64,000 nt of DNA from an uncultured Paracoccaceae bacterium (GCA_947503925.1 CANNFQ010000001.1:1054001-1118000), one strand, 5' to 3'; shown: positions 17,254 through 25,365, counted from the first letter of the stretch. Notes: generated from the letters alone by a model not told the origin. Numbers and translations are program-made.

Positions 17254-18315
17254 TTATTTGCAGAATGTGGTTTCTGCGGCTTCACCCTGACACACCATCT
17301 CTTTGGTGATGGATGTGTCGTTCGCGATGACATAGGCCACGCCATCAACGCCAACGGCTGAATATGACCCGACAGGGACGTATGCGACTTCTGCGCCGAC
17401 GCCATTGGTCACAGTCTGAGGTGCCAGATCAGAAAAATCTTCACCATTGACCAAACGCACAGTGACGGCAGCGGCAGCAGCAGCCATGTCCTCCAGCGGA
17501 CGCCAACCACACTGGGTCTGTTTGCCCAGAAGCATCAGTTGTTGCGCCTGCACCGTACAATCAAGGCCCGAGACAGGGACGGTACCCGCCATGCCCTGCT
17601 CTTCCATCGCAGCAATCGCCGCACCGGCGTTGCCGTCATTGGACGACACAACACCTTGCACGTTGTTATCAAGCTGAGTCAGGGCTTGATCCATCGAACG
17701 GCGCGCAATGGCCGGATCCCAGCCCTGCGTCCAGTTTTCATATCCCATGATCCGCGCACCGCTTTCATAAAGCGGGGTCAAGGCGCGCAACTGACCATTG
17801 TGGATCACCGCCGCATTCGGGTCGGTGGGCGACCCTTTGAGCATCACCAGCGTGTCACCGTCTTTGGTGTTGTTGATGACATGCATCGCCTGATCATAGC
17901 CCATGCCTTCCAGATCAGCCTGAACCCAGAACGTGGTGTTCGCAGAGTTGATCATCCGGTCATAAGCAATCGTTGGAATACCTTCCTCGGCGGCGGTGTC
18001 GGCAATAATGGCAGAGCTTTCGCCATCGATCGGAATAACCACCAGGACTTTGGCACCTTGCGTCAGCGCCTGTTCGGCCTGCCGCTGCTGGGTCGACGTG
18101 TCGTTATTGGCGTTAAAAACCTCGACTTTCACGTCGGGGGCCAACGCACCCATGGTCCGGACAAACGCGGCCGCATCTTGCGTTTCCCAGCGTGGGTTCA
18201 CGTTTTCAGGCAACAGCAACGCGACCATGTCCTCAGCCGAAGCAGCGCCAGCCGAAACCAGGGCAGATGCCGCAACAGACCCGGCCAACAGGGCTTTTGT
18301 TAGTTTGGAAAACAT
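17254..18315 (-). CDS. Sugar ABC transporter substrate-binding protein (XylF-like)
   Basis: A 353-residue periplasmic binding protein: signal peptide of about 25 residues ending AASAED, then the Peripla_BP_4 fold with ENVNPRWETQD, NANNDTSTQQRQAEQAL, VVIPIDGESSAIIADTA and a central TIAYDRMI. These features are those of the xylose-binding class (XylF/ChvE-like). AGGAGG lies five bases before the ATG at 18315; a tandem ATG three bases earlier is possible. As usual, the first gene of the transport block encodes the binding protein. Ligand identity cannot be read from the sequence; an aldose is likely. Confidence 0.9.
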   Translation of the reverse strand: MFSKLTKALLAGSVAASALVSAGAASAEDMVALLLPENVNPRWETQDAAAFVRTMGALAPDVKVEVFNANNDTSTQQRQAEQALTQGAKVLVVIPIDGESSAIIADTAAEEGIPTIAYDRMINSANTTFWVQADLEGMGYDQAMHVINNTKDGDTLVMLKGSPTDPNAAVIHNGQLRALTPLYESGARIMGYENWTQGWDPAIARRSMDQALTQLDNNVQGVVSSNDGNAGAAIAAMEEQGMAGTVPVSGLDCTVQAQQLMLLGKQTQCGWRPLEDMAAAAAAVTVRLVNGEDFSDLAPQTVTNGVGAEVAYVPVGSYSAVGVDGVAYVIANDTSITKEMVCQGEAAETTFCK

Positions 18316-18476
18316 CATATCCTCCTCATTGATGTTTTGGCGCAAAACGCCGAGATATCTGGTGGTGTTTCTCCCGAAAATTCGGGCAACTGGACGGCGC
18401 GAGGCTTGCTGCAAAACTTTCCTCGTGCCGTCACCACTAGTTCGGCCACCCTTCCAAACAGTGGTGAAATTTTTGG

Positions 18477-19256
18477 TTAACCGCGTTCGGCCTCCTTCAA
18501 CCTGAAACCAGGAAGGACATTGGACAGGCGTTCATACGTGTCGGCCATGTGTTTGCACATGGCAGAACTTGCTTTGTCGCTATCATTGGCCTCAATCGCT
18601 TCCAGTATCTCACGGTGAAGCGGAAGCGAACGTTCACGATTATCGCGCGGATCGTCATTGGTAATCTTAATGGAGCTAAGAAGCGCGGAAAAGATCACCC
18701 CCTCCATGGCCGTCAGCAGCTCATTATTCGACGCACGTAAAATCGCCCTGTGGAACAATGCATCAGCAATCACGAACTCCTGAATAGAAACGGCACGCTC
18801 CATCGCATCCTGCGCATTGCGGATCTCGTCTATCTGCACGTCGGTGGCGCTTGACGCGGCCCAGCCTGCCGCGTTCGGTTCAACCATCTGCCGCACATCC
18901 ATAAGCTGACGCAGGAAATCGGGCCTTGGCTCAATTCCCTGATGCCAGGCCAACACGTCGTCATCCAGCAGGTTCCAACTTGCCCGCCGGCGCACCCGCG
19001 TCCCACTGCCCCGGCGCACCTCCAAAAGCCCCTTGCCTACCAGCAGCTTCACCGCCTCGCGCACGACCGATTTACTGACACCAAAACGGTCACAAAGCTT
19101 GTTTTCATCATCGATCAGCGCGCCTTCCGCAAAATGTCCGGCAACGATGCGCCTTCCCAACTCACGGCAAACCTGCGTGGCCAATCCCGGTGCAACACCT
19201 GCGGCATCCTTCAGATCATAATATAGCAGTTCACTCATATTGGGCAACTTAAACAT
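18477..19256 (-). CDS. FadR-subfamily GntR transcriptional regulator
   Basis: A 259-residue regulator. The winged helix-turn-helix (about residues 25-90) contains DRFGVSKSVVREAVKLLVGKG and RRGSGTRV; the C-terminal helical FCD domain (about 105-235) has ALFHRAIL and LPLHREILEAI with the expected metal/ligand histidines. It heads the catabolic locus on the same strand and is likely its ligand-responsive repressor. The start may instead be the ATG at 19238, since a palindrome sits on the 19256 start codon. Sugar-acid intermediates are the usual effectors of this group. Confidence 0.88.
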   Translation of the reverse strand: MFKLPNMSELLYYDLKDAAGVAPGLATQVCRELGRRIVAGHFAEGALIDDENKLCDRFGVSKSVVREAVKLLVGKGLLEVRRGSGTRVRRRASWNLLDDDVLAWHQGIEPRPDFLRQLMDVRQMVEPNAAGWAASSATDVQIDEIRNAQDAMERAVSIQEFVIADALFHRAILRASNNELLTAMEGVIFSALLSSIKITNDDPRDNRERSLPLHREILEAIEANDSDKASSAMCKHMADTYERLSNVLPGFRLKEAERG

Positions 19257-19282
19257 CTGATGTTTGCTTTGTCCAGATGTTT
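19251..19282. promoter_or_regulatory. Palindromic operator candidate for the FadR-type regulator
   Basis: AAACATCTGATGTTT at 19251-19265 is a perfect 7-1-7 palindrome, and its AAACATCTG half recurs inverted as CAGATGTTT at 19274-19282. It overlaps or lies just upstream of the regulator start, a common place for autoregulation. Binding by this regulator is inference. Confidence 0.5.
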
Positions 19283-19428
19283 ATTGCTTGGAACACACAA
19301 CCTACAATCTACGCACGCAAGGCGACCCGATGGGCATAATTCCAGACGCCAGATCACTAAGGTCAGGACCCATCCCGGCTACGGCAAGCAATGGGCGCTG
19401 TTGGTCAAATCCGGTTCGCCGGCAATCA

Positions 19429-19977
19429 TCATGCACGTGACGTGTCGTGACACTCATCCAGCATCTCAACTATCTTGATAACAGTATTCAGGTTGCGGGC
19501 CGTCGCCTCCACCCCGATCAACCGCTCCATCTTCGCCGCCAACTTGGACCGACCAATGCCATCCGGCGCATGCAACCACACGGTCCGACCGATAACAGCC
19601 ACGGCCTCAGTCGGGGTTTTCAAGGCGTCCACAGCGGCCCCGTCAACCACGGGATCAGCAAAGCAGAAATACCCATGCACCAGCTTGCCCCCATCACGCG
19701 GAAACGGGCAATCGTTCAAAACATCGCGCAAGGTCGCGTCATCCAAAACCAGAACCGGCACCTCAAAACCAAGGTCCGCCTTGATGCCATCCGCAATACC
19801 GCTGGCAAGCTGATTGGCCTGACCCTCAGCCGCAAAGACAATATTGCCTGAAGCAATGTAAGAACGGACATCAGGATCGCCAGTAACCTTGGCGGAAATC
19901 CGACGCAAATCCGTCATCGGGATTTTGCGATGACCGCCGACATTGATGCCCCGCAAAAACGCCACAAACTTCGGCAT
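19429..19977 (-). CDS. DUF1697 family protein
   Basis: A 182-residue cytoplasmic protein beginning MPKFVAFLRGINVGGHRKI, the hallmark opening of DUF1697, and continuing with the family pattern YIASGNIVF and later HGYFCF. The ATG at 19977 has a GGAGGG ribosome-binding site; an in-frame start at 20031 would overlap the divergent gene. No biochemical function is established for DUF1697. It is divergent from the YjbR gene, with 34 bases between starts, so they share a promoter region. Confidence 0.88.
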   Translation of the reverse strand: MPKFVAFLRGINVGGHRKIPMTDLRRISAKVTGDPDVRSYIASGNIVFAAEGQANQLASGIADGIKADLGFEVPVLVLDDATLRDVLNDCPFPRDGGKLVHGYFCFADPVVDGAAVDALKTPTEAVAVIGRTVWLHAPDGIGRSKLAAKMERLIGVEATARNLNTVIKIVEMLDECHDTSRA

Positions 19978-20011
19978 TGTTCTCCCTCCGTTCCTACGAC
20001 ACAATAGCGCC

Positions 20012-20350
20012 ATGTCACGCGAAATGGTCAATCAGATTTGCAAGGCCCTGCCCGGCACACGGGCATCGGATCCCACAACCGAACTTGACAGCTGGAAGGT
20101 TGGCGAAAAGATGTTCGTCTGCTTTGGCGAAAGGATCGACGGGTTTACCGCCAAGACAGACAGCGTCGAAACAGCGCAGATGCTGATCGACGCCGGGGCC
20201 GCGACCAAGGCACCTTACTTTCACAAAAGCTGGGTTCTGGTGCCGATGGACGCGGCAGAGGACGAGATGCGCCATCGCATCCAGACCTCCTATGATATCA
20301 TCGTCAAAAGCCTGCCGAAAAAGCTTCAGGTGGAAATCTCAGCGGCGTAA
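20012..20350 (+). CDS. MmcQ/YjbR family protein
   Basis: A 112-residue protein with the YjbR fold pattern: N-terminal helix with CKALPGTRASDP, KVGEKMFVCFG, then a C-terminal HKSWVLVPMD strand and YDIIVKSLPKK. YjbR proteins are small cytoplasmic proteins suspected of DNA or nucleotide binding, with no firm function. Start at 20012 fits the domain length; longer in-frame starts lie inside the divergent DUF1697 gene. Its last 25 bases overlap the convergent MerR gene. Confidence 0.87.
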   Translation: MSREMVNQICKALPGTRASDPTTELDSWKVGEKMFVCFGERIDGFTAKTDSVETAQMLIDAGAATKAPYFHKSWVLVPMDAAEDEMRHRIQTSYDIIVKSLPKKLQVEISAA

Positions 20351-21099
20351 GCCTTCATCGCCTTGGGCAACCAACGTGAAAAACCCTGCGCAAGTCGTTC
20401 ATAACGCGCGATAAAATCTGCATGCGACAGGTAGAGGTCGGCTAGGCCGACATAGGCCGCTGGCGTGCAATCCTCTCCCCAGAACCGGGATATCAACGCG
20501 CGATGCGCGGCCAGATCGGCGTCCAGTTCCGCCTGCGTCGCCTCGACCTGAAACGCATCAACCAGACGCGCCTCGATTGCCTTCAGCGCGTCCATCGCGC
20601 CTGCCATTCCTTTCGGTAACGCTGCAATCGCCTCCTTCGATGTGGCAATCCTGGCCGCCATATCGGGACCATAGGTTTCAATAAGCCAGTCTTCGTAAGC
20701 CGTCTGTGTTGCCGCATCAAACGGCGCATAAAGATCATGATCGGACATCTCTATTTCCTTGGTCAGCGTTGCTATTGTCCGATCAAGGGTCTCCAGCAGG
20801 CGCGCCGCCTCCTCTGCTTGCGCAACAAGCCGATCACGATGCGCACGCAAACGCATAACGGCATCGGCCTCATCCGCCAGCACGTCGGCTATCTCGTTCA
20901 GAGACAGTCCAAAGGCGCGATAAAACAGCACCTCCTGCAACCGCAGCAACTCTGCCCGCCCATAGCTGCGATAGCCATTGGCGGCGACATGAGCGGGGCG
21001 CAGCAGCCCGATTGCGTCGTAATGGTGCAAACTGCGCACCGTTACGCCGGATAATCGGGCCAGCTCGCCCACTGAATATTCCTTGATTCGGGTTGTCAT
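20326..21099 (-). CDS. MerR-family regulator with TipAS domain
   Basis: A 257-residue regulator: MerR winged helix at the N-terminus (YSVGELARLSGVTVRSLHHYDAIGLL, split here as SVGELARLSGVTVR and SLHHYDAIGLL), a dimerisation coiled coil around residues 70-120, and a C-terminal TipAS antibiotic-recognition domain (about 130-250) with TYGPDMAARI and SRFWGEDCTP. TipA-type proteins bind small hydrophobic molecules and activate promoters with long spacers. The ATG at 21099 fits the usual length. The neighbouring VOC gene may be unrelated. Confidence 0.87.
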   Translation of the reverse strand: MTTRIKEYSVGELARLSGVTVRSLHHYDAIGLLRPAHVAANGYRSYGRAELLRLQEVLFYRAFGLSLNEIADVLADEADAVMRLRAHRDRLVAQAEEAARLLETLDRTIATLTKEIEMSDHDLYAPFDAATQTAYEDWLIETYGPDMAARIATSKEAIAALPKGMAGAMDALKAIEARLVDAFQVEATQAELDADLAAHRALISRFWGEDCTPAAYVGLADLYLSHADFIARYERLAQGFSRWLPKAMKAYAAEIST

Positions 21100-21132
21100 T
21101 CGCCCTTCATGCCGCCTCACGCTACGTGAGGG

Positions 21133-21522
21133 TCAATCATAACTGACAACTTCGATCTCCACACCATCGTGATCGTGGAAATAGAACCGGCGACCCGGCT
21201 CATAATCAGCATGGCTATGGGTTTGCAGACCCATGGCATTCACCCGCGCTGCGACCGCATCCAGATCGTCCACCACGACACCCAAATGGTTCAGCCCGCC
21301 TCGGGTCTGATAACTGGCATCGGCCTTGGGCACGGTCTGTTCCGGGTCTGACCCTGAATAGACAGCAACATAGCTATCATCTCCGCCGACATGGACGGTG
21401 TAACCGGCACCGTTCATTGCCGACCCTTCCCAACGGGTGCGCCATCCAAACAGCTCAGACAGCATGGCGGCGGTCTTCTTGGGGTCGGCGACGGTGATAT
21501 TGACGTGTTCCAAACGGCTCAT
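21133..21522 (-). CDS. VOC family (glyoxalase/bleomycin-resistance-like) protein
   Basis: A 129-residue single VOC module from MSRLEHVNITVADPKK to the C-terminal VEIEVVSYD, with His6 of the N-terminal strand, a central LNHLGVVVDD and a late Glu in the usual metal-ligand places. The ATG at 21522 has an AGGAG ribosome-binding site. The frame is open upstream without a stop to another ATG at 21690, so a longer 185-residue form is possible. A SoxR box lies upstream, which suggests induction by redox-cycling compounds. The exact substrate is unknown. Confidence 0.82.
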   Translation of the reverse strand: MSRLEHVNITVADPKKTAAMLSELFGWRTRWEGSAMNGAGYTVHVGGDDSYVAVYSGSDPEQTVPKADASYQTRGGLNHLGVVVDDLDAVAARVNAMGLQTHSHADYEPGRRFYFHDHDGVEIEVVSYD

Positions 21523-21690
21523 GTGTATTCTCCTTCTGAGCATATTCCAAAGGCGGGTCCAAACCCCATCCAGATGTTCGGCAGGTATCATCAGACTTGT
21601 GCCATCATGATCCCAGCCAAACCCATCCCGGCGCAACGCAGCGGCGGCCGATGCATCCTCAACATAAAATCGCTGTGCTGTGTGCAACAT
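21523..21690 (-). other. In-frame 56-codon extension or leader segment upstream of the VOC gene
   Basis: From the ATG at 21690, which has AGAGGA a suitable distance upstream, 56 codons run without a stop into the VOC frame. The encoded segment includes AQRFYVEDASAAAALRRDGF and looks like real protein rather than spacer. The last codons (Arg-Arg-Arg-Ile-His) are the ribosome-binding site of the VOC start read as protein. It may be an N-terminal domain or a formerly separate small gene that lost its stop. Confidence 0.5.
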
Positions 21691-21733
21691 CGGCTTTTCC
21701 TCTGGATTTCCTTCACGAATCCCTTTCTCATTC

Positions 21734-21749
21734 CTCAAGTTAACTTGAG
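21734..21749. promoter_or_regulatory. SoxR-binding site (SoxR box)
   Basis: CTCAAGTTAACTTGAG is a perfect 16-base palindrome identical to the core of the enteric soxS promoter SoxR site. It sits between the divergent VOC and soxR genes, 16 bases before the soxR ATG and 43 bases before the ATG at 21690. It should serve both VOC induction and soxR autoregulation. Confidence 0.92.
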
Positions 21750-21765
21750 ATCAAGGATTTTCTTC

Positions 21766-22209
21766 ATGACCCAGGGACTGACGATTGGCGACCTGTCGGA
21801 CAGGACCGGGCTGGCAGTGTCTGCGATCCGGTTCTATGAAACCCATGACATCGTCAAACCAGTTAGAAACAAGGGTGGGCACCGGCGTTACGGGGGCCAT
21901 GACATCAGACGACTTTCCTTTGTGATGGCGGCCCAGAAGCTTGGGTTTCCGCTGGGCGAGATTGCCGAACATCTGCGCGCCCTGCCCGACCACAAGGCCC
22001 CCACCAAGGCCGATTGGACTCGAATCAGCCGCCAGTTCCGGCACAAGATCGACGCCCGCATCGCTGCATTGGAAGAACTGCGCGACAAACTTGACGGATG
22101 CATCGGCTGCGGCTGCCTCAGCCTGAAATCCTGTGCGCTATACAACCCCAAGGACATCAAGGCCGCCGAAGGCCCCGGACCACGCAATCTGACGCATTTG
22201 GTCGATTGA
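21766..22209 (+). CDS. soxR: Redox-sensitive transcriptional activator SoxR
   Basis: A 147-residue MerR-family activator with the helix-turn-helix at residues 6-50 and the [2Fe-2S] ligand cluster Cys112, Cys115, Cys117 and Cys123 (CIGCGCLSLKSC). This Cys pattern is diagnostic of SoxR, which senses oxidation of its cluster by redox-cycling molecules. The ATG at 21766 follows the SoxR box by 16 bases. No soxS gene is present, as expected outside enterics, where SoxR controls a few genes directly; the divergent VOC gene is the obvious target here. Confidence 0.95.
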   Translation: MTQGLTIGDLSDRTGLAVSAIRFYETHDIVKPVRNKGGHRRYGGHDIRRLSFVMAAQKLGFPLGEIAEHLRALPDHKAPTKADWTRISRQFRHKIDARIAALEELRDKLDGCIGCGCLSLKSCALYNPKDIKAAEGPGPRNLTHLVD

Positions 22210-22242
22210 CTTCCCACCTGAAACCGGCTTCCCCTCGGCCAC

Positions 22243-23421
22243 ATGGAACTTGCAAATCGACTGACAAACATCACCGGTGGCGGCTCTGACGGCTGGGGCG
22301 TGTTTTACCGCGCCCGGCGCATGATTGACGCCGGTGTCGCCGTGACAGAATTAACCATCGGCGAACATGATACCCGTACCAACTCGGACATCCTAAACGC
22401 AATGCATCAGGCCGCAATCGGCGGCCATACCGGCTATGCCGAGGTGCCCGGCACCGCCCGCTTGCGCAATGCGGTGGCAGAACGGATCAGCACCCGCACT
22501 GGCGTGCCGACGACCGCAGAAAACATCCTGATCACCCCCGGTGGGCAGGCCGGGCTGTTCGCCGCCCATAACGCGGTGTGCGACACAGGGGATACTGCGC
22601 TCTATATTGATCCTTACTATGCCACCTATCCCGGCACGATCCGATCGGTCGGGGCGATGGCACAACCGATCGTCACATCACCCGATACCGGGTTCCAACC
22701 CACGAAATCAGCCATCGAAACCGCCGCACCAGGTGCCAAATCCCTGCTGATCAACAGTCCCAACAACCCCACCGGCACGGTCTATGCGGCACCGGTCCTG
22801 AACGACATCGCAGCGGTTTGCAAATCACATGACCTCTGGCTGATCTCGGATGAGGTTTATGACACCCAGATCTGGGAAGGCAGCCATATCAGCCCGCGCA
22901 GCCTGCCCGGCATGGCCGAACGCACGCTGGTCGTGGGGTCCATGTCCAAAAGCCACGCCATGACCGGCAGCCGGGTCGGCTGGGTCTGCGGGCCAGAGCA
23001 TGTGATCAACCATCTGATCACCCTGGCCACCCACACCACTTATGGCGTGCCCGGATTTATCCAGGACGCGGCAACATTCGCGCTAGGGCAAGGCACCGCG
23101 CCAGAGGATGCGGTTGCCGCCCCCTTCCGGCGGCGGCGGGAACTGACGCTCAAGGCGCTGGCAGGACAAAACGTGGTGCGTGCGGTCCCCGCACAAGGGG
23201 CGATGTACGTGATGCTCGATATCCGGGCGACCGGGCTCAGCGGCGAAGATTTCGCCAACGCGCTGCTCGACGCGGAACAGATCGCCGTGATGCCGGGTGA
23301 AAGCTTCGGTCAGGGGGCGCTGGGGCATGTGCGGGTGGCAATGACCATCGACGATGACAGCTATGTTGCTGCCCTGCAAAAACTGGTCAATTTCGCCAAA
23401 AACCACGCAGGCGCAGAATAA
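22243..23421 (+). CDS. PLP-dependent aminotransferase, class I/II
   Basis: A 392-residue fold-type I aminotransferase. Key segments are GGQAGLFAAH near residue 100, NSPNNPTGT binding the substrate and cofactor, SDEVYD, and GSMSKSHAMTGSRVG with the PLP-binding Lys near residue 236; a late HVRVAM carries the carboxylate-binding Arg. It resembles aspartate aminotransferase-like proteins. The amino-acid substrate cannot be fixed. It lies 33 bases after soxR and 50 bases before ada on the same strand. Confidence 0.88.
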   Translation: MELANRLTNITGGGSDGWGVFYRARRMIDAGVAVTELTIGEHDTRTNSDILNAMHQAAIGGHTGYAEVPGTARLRNAVAERISTRTGVPTTAENILITPGGQAGLFAAHNAVCDTGDTALYIDPYYATYPGTIRSVGAMAQPIVTSPDTGFQPTKSAIETAAPGAKSLLINSPNNPTGTVYAAPVLNDIAAVCKSHDLWLISDEVYDTQIWEGSHISPRSLPGMAERTLVVGSMSKSHAMTGSRVGWVCGPEHVINHLITLATHTTYGVPGFIQDAATFALGQGTAPEDAVAAPFRRRRELTLKALAGQNVVRAVPAQGAMYVMLDIRATGLSGEDFANALLDAEQIAVMPGESFGQGALGHVRVAMTIDDDSYVAALQKLVNFAKNHAGAE

Positions 23422-23462
23422 ACGCCCGATTTCAGGCGGCAACCATGCCAGAATCAGCCTAT

Positions 23463-23489
23463 AGGTAGGTCATGCTCTTTGACCTACCT
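23463..23489 (+). promoter_or_regulatory. Perfect inverted repeat covering the ada ribosome-binding site and start codon
   Basis: AGGTAGGTCA (23463-23472) and TGACCTACCT (23480-23489) are exact inverted copies with a seven-base loop. The left arm contains the AGGTAGG ribosome-binding site and the A of the ATG at 23472-23474. In mRNA the hairpin would hide the start; in DNA it could be an operator. Either role is inference. Confidence 0.6.
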
Positions 23490-24521
23490 GATGATAACAC
23501 GCTCTATACCGCACTTCTGGCGCGGGACGGCCGCTATGATGGCCGGGCTTATGTCGGGGTGCGCTCAACCGGCGTATTCTGTCGGCTGACCTGTCCCGCC
23601 CGCAAACCCAAGCAGGAAAACTGCACCTTCTTTGCCGATGCCGGATCCTGCATCGCAGCAGGCTTTCGACCCTGTAAACGGTGCCACCCGCTGGCCCAAC
23701 CAGACCCAAACGTCACGACCCTCATCGACGCGCTCGAAAAACAGCCCACCCGCCGCTGGTCAGAAACCGACATCGCCGCTATGGGCTTTGATCCATCCAC
23801 GATCCGACGGGCCTTCAAACGGGCCTTCGGGATGACCTTCCTCGAAATGGCGCGGCAACGGCGGCTGACCCAAGGATTTACAACGCTGCAATCAGGGAAA
23901 GTCATTGATGCACAGCTCGATGCCGGTTTTGACAGCCCTTCCGCTTTCCGGACGGCCTTTGCCAAACTGATGGGCACCGCGCCGGGGCATTTCGCCAAAG
24001 ACGCGCTTTTGCGCGCTGATCATATCAACACACCGCTGGGGCCTATGATCGCGGTCTGCGACAAACACAGCCTGCATCTGCTCGAATTTGCGGATCGCAA
24101 GGCGCTGCCAAACGAATTGCAACGGCTGCACAAGGCCGTCAAAGGGCAAATCGGCATCGGACGACACAAGATCACGGATCAAGTCGACGGCGCCCTGCAA
24201 CGCTATTTCAATGGGCAATGCGACCGGTTCGACATCCCACTCACGTTACACGGCAGCCCTTTCACCAAATCGGTCTGGGCAGCGTTGCGGACCATCCCGG
24301 CCGGCAGCACCCGCAGCTATGGCGAGCTGGCCCGCGACCTTGGCGCGCCACAGGCCACGCGGGCAGTCGCCCGCGCCAACGGGGCCAACCAGATCGCGCT
24401 TATCATCCCCTGCCACCGAGTGATCGGGGCAGATGGGGCGCTGACCGGCTATGGCGGCGGGCTCTGGCGGAAACGGCAACTGATCGACCTCGAAAAACAC
24501 TATCAAAGGAGAACAGCATGA
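23472..24521 (+). CDS. ada: Ada: bifunctional DNA methyl-phosphotriester/O6-alkylguanine transferase and regulator
   Basis: A 349-residue protein with all Ada parts in order. The N-terminal zinc domain has Cys37, Cys41, Cys68 and Cys71 (VFCRLTC and PCKRC), Cys37 being the expected methyl acceptor. An AraC-type helix-turn-helix spans roughly 80-170. The C-terminal alkyltransferase domain has the PCHRV motif with acceptor Cys314. Ada repairs alkylated DNA and, once methylated, activates its own and other repair genes. The start codon lies in a perfect inverted repeat. The next gene overlaps it by four bases. Confidence 0.93.
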   Translation: MLFDLPDDNTLYTALLARDGRYDGRAYVGVRSTGVFCRLTCPARKPKQENCTFFADAGSCIAAGFRPCKRCHPLAQPDPNVTTLIDALEKQPTRRWSETDIAAMGFDPSTIRRAFKRAFGMTFLEMARQRRLTQGFTTLQSGKVIDAQLDAGFDSPSAFRTAFAKLMGTAPGHFAKDALLRADHINTPLGPMIAVCDKHSLHLLEFADRKALPNELQRLHKAVKGQIGIGRHKITDQVDGALQRYFNGQCDRFDIPLTLHGSPFTKSVWAALRTIPAGSTRSYGELARDLGAPQATRAVARANGANQIALIIPCHRVIGADGALTGYGGGLWRKRQLIDLEKHYQRRTA

Positions 24522-25327
24522 CTGATATCGGCGAAACCTTCCGCAAACTGCACGTCAAGGGAAACCCCGCCATCATGGTCAATGTCTGGGACCGGGGATC
24601 GGCCCGGATGATGCAGGCCATGGGGGCCACGTCATTGGCCACTTCATCTGCCGCGCATGCCTTCACAATGGGGCGACCCGATGGCGGGACCCTGACACGG
24701 GACGAGGCGCTGGCTCATGCGGCCGATATCGTCAGCTGCGTCACCGTCCCTGTCCAGGGCGATTTTGAAAACGGGTTCGGGGACGACCCCGACACCTGCG
24801 CGGAAACCGTGCGGCTGGGGGCAGAGGTCGGTCTGGCAGGGATCTGTATCGAAGACACGATGCTGCCGGGCGATGGTGCCTACCCCTTTGATCTGGCGGT
24901 CGAACGGATCAAGGCGGCAGCCGACGCAGCCCGCAACCTGCCACATGATTTCGTGCTGACAGCCCGGGCAGACGGGATCCTTTGTGGCAGCTACGACACC
25001 GATGAGGCAATCAAGCGCTTGCAGGCTTTCGAACAGGCCGGGGCGGATTGCCTCTATGCGCCGATGCCGCCCGACATGGGCGCGCTGGCGCGGATCGTCG
25101 AAGCAACGACAGCACCGGTGAACGCATTGGTCGCCGGACCGTTTGCCAAGAACACATTGGCCGAGTTTGGCCAAATCGGGGTTGGGCGAATTTCGCTTGG
25201 CTCGTCATTGGCACGTGTCACGCATCGGGCCATGCATGACGCGGCTAAGGCGATGCTGGGGGATGGCGATTTTTCCAATCTCAAGGCCGGGATCAGCAGC
25301 GAAGTGATCGACGGACTTCTCAGCTAA
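24518..25327 (+). CDS. Isocitrate lyase/PEP mutase family protein
   Basis: A 269-residue TIM-barrel protein of the ICL/PEP-mutase superfamily: MVNVWDRGSARMM near the start, VQGDFENGFGDD with metal-binding acids, GICIEDTML and TARADGI. It lacks the full KKCGH-type catalytic loop of true isocitrate lyase, so a C-C or C-P lyase or hydrolase role is uncertain. The ATG overlaps the ada stop in ATGA and has an AAAGGAGA site, so it is co-translated with ada, an arrangement with no obvious biochemical reason. A strong terminator follows. Confidence 0.85.
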   Translation: MTDIGETFRKLHVKGNPAIMVNVWDRGSARMMQAMGATSLATSSAAHAFTMGRPDGGTLTRDEALAHAADIVSCVTVPVQGDFENGFGDDPDTCAETVRLGAEVGLAGICIEDTMLPGDGAYPFDLAVERIKAAADAARNLPHDFVLTARADGILCGSYDTDEAIKRLQAFEQAGADCLYAPMPPDMGALARIVEATTAPVNALVAGPFAKNTLAEFGQIGVGRISLGSSLARVTHRAMHDAAKAMLGDGDFSNLKAGISSEVIDGLLS

Positions 25328-25334
25328 CAAATAA

Positions 25335-25365
25335 AAGAGCCCGCAGCATGAGGCTGCGGGCTCTT
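25335..25365. terminator. Strong terminator hairpin between convergent genes
   Basis: AAGAGCCCGCAGC (25335-25347) pairs perfectly with GCTGCGGGCTCTT (25353-25365) across loop ATGAG. It lies just after the PEP-mutase family gene and between convergent transcription units, so it can act in both directions; T-rich sequence follows shortly on the plus side. Confidence 0.85.
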
